Assembly: GCF_000002995.4 (NCBI RefSeq)
Contig: NW_025062476.1
Coordinates: forward strand, 7,243,001 to 7,307,000
Reading direction: 5' to 3'
DNA: 64,000 bases
DNA from: Brugia malayi
Taxonomy: Eukaryota > Nematoda > Chromadorea > Rhabditida > Onchocercidae
Under the pieces are notes generated by a model. The model saw only the letters and a list, made by a program, of their open reading frames with translations, was not told the origin of the DNA and made no database searches. Numbering within the stretch: the stretch's first letter is position 1; the number at the start of each line of letters is the position of its first letter. Both the position numbers and the translations under genes were made by a program. Positions 63,901-64,000 of this stretch are shown in pieces.

Positions 63901-64000
63901 CTGATATTTGCACAATGAAATAGTATTATATAAGCATTAAATTTTAGCAAAAAGCATTTTATTTTTTATTTTTTTGTCAATAATTTATTGTAAATTCTTA
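63901..64000. other. Intron of the lysine-rich gene at the window edge
   Basis: AT-rich, non-coding sequence preceding the acceptor (AAATATCAG) of the exon at 63900. The upstream exon with the start codon lies beyond the window. Confidence 0.6.

Noticed and set aside
1..64000. CRISPR arrays, bacterial operons, Shine-Dalgarno sites, intact viruses
   Set aside because: Spliced genes and AT-rich intergenic DNA show this is a eukaryotic nuclear sequence. No direct-repeat/spacer pattern and no intact viral gene were seen.

Overview
This window comes from a filarial nematode nuclear genome. It is extremely AT-rich with long A and T runs. Genes are split into short exons with GT..AG introns, and TTTYAG-type acceptors lie 1-40 nt before several start codons, as expected for SL1 trans-splicing. 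The clearest marker is a complete four-exon gene for an ALT/SLAP-type abundant larval transcript protein, a family known from Brugia, Onchocerca and Acanthocheilonema. I cannot name the species. All gene models below were assembled by hand from splice sites and reading-frame phase; none has been checked against transcripts.

Layout. 1-4.3 kb is gene-poor, with microsatellites, a decayed non-LTR retrotransposon tail, a tRNA-Gly(CCC) gene (minus strand) and a 31-bp tandem array. The ALT gene (+) follows at 4.6-5.7 kb. At 7.1 kb (-) there is an orphan membrane-protein exon. At 7.97-10.67 kb lies a 2.7-kb inverted repeat whose ~555-bp arms differ only in one A-run length. On the minus strand, 12.4-17.4 kb is a full 14-exon PPWD1 gene (WD40 plus spliceosomal cyclophilin). 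Upstream of it on the same strand, 18.4-21.6 kb is a 7-exon apolipoprotein-L-like gene whose first intron holds a 460-bp AT satellite. Two unrecognised plus-strand genes follow: a lysine-rich single-pass membrane protein (22.6-24.2 kb) and a secreted helical protein (27.3-29.8 kb).

The region from 33.3 to 40.5 kb, possibly to 50.1 kb, on the minus strand is a class II Rab11-FIP (FIP3/FIP4/Nuf-like) coiled-coil gene with very long introns. A coding-like island of unknown identity lies just beyond its stop. 40.5-59.4 kb is almost entirely AT-rich intron or intergenic DNA with microsatellites, a small foldback element and perfect palindromes. 59.4-62.0 kb (-) is an ABHD10-like serine hydrolase, and 62.6-63.9 kb (-) is the 3' part of a lysine-rich gene that continues off the right edge.

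Two same-strand pairs (ApoL-like then PPWD1; lysine-rich then ABHD10) could be operons with wide spacing. Both downstream genes have an acceptor 1-2 nt before their ATG. Otherwise the genes are functionally unrelated: splicing, endosomal recycling, de-acylation, membrane/lipid and larval secretion. The most unusual structures are the near-identical inverted repeat, the secreted protein at 27.3 kb, the membrane protein at 22.6 kb, and the coding-like island at 32.7 kb.
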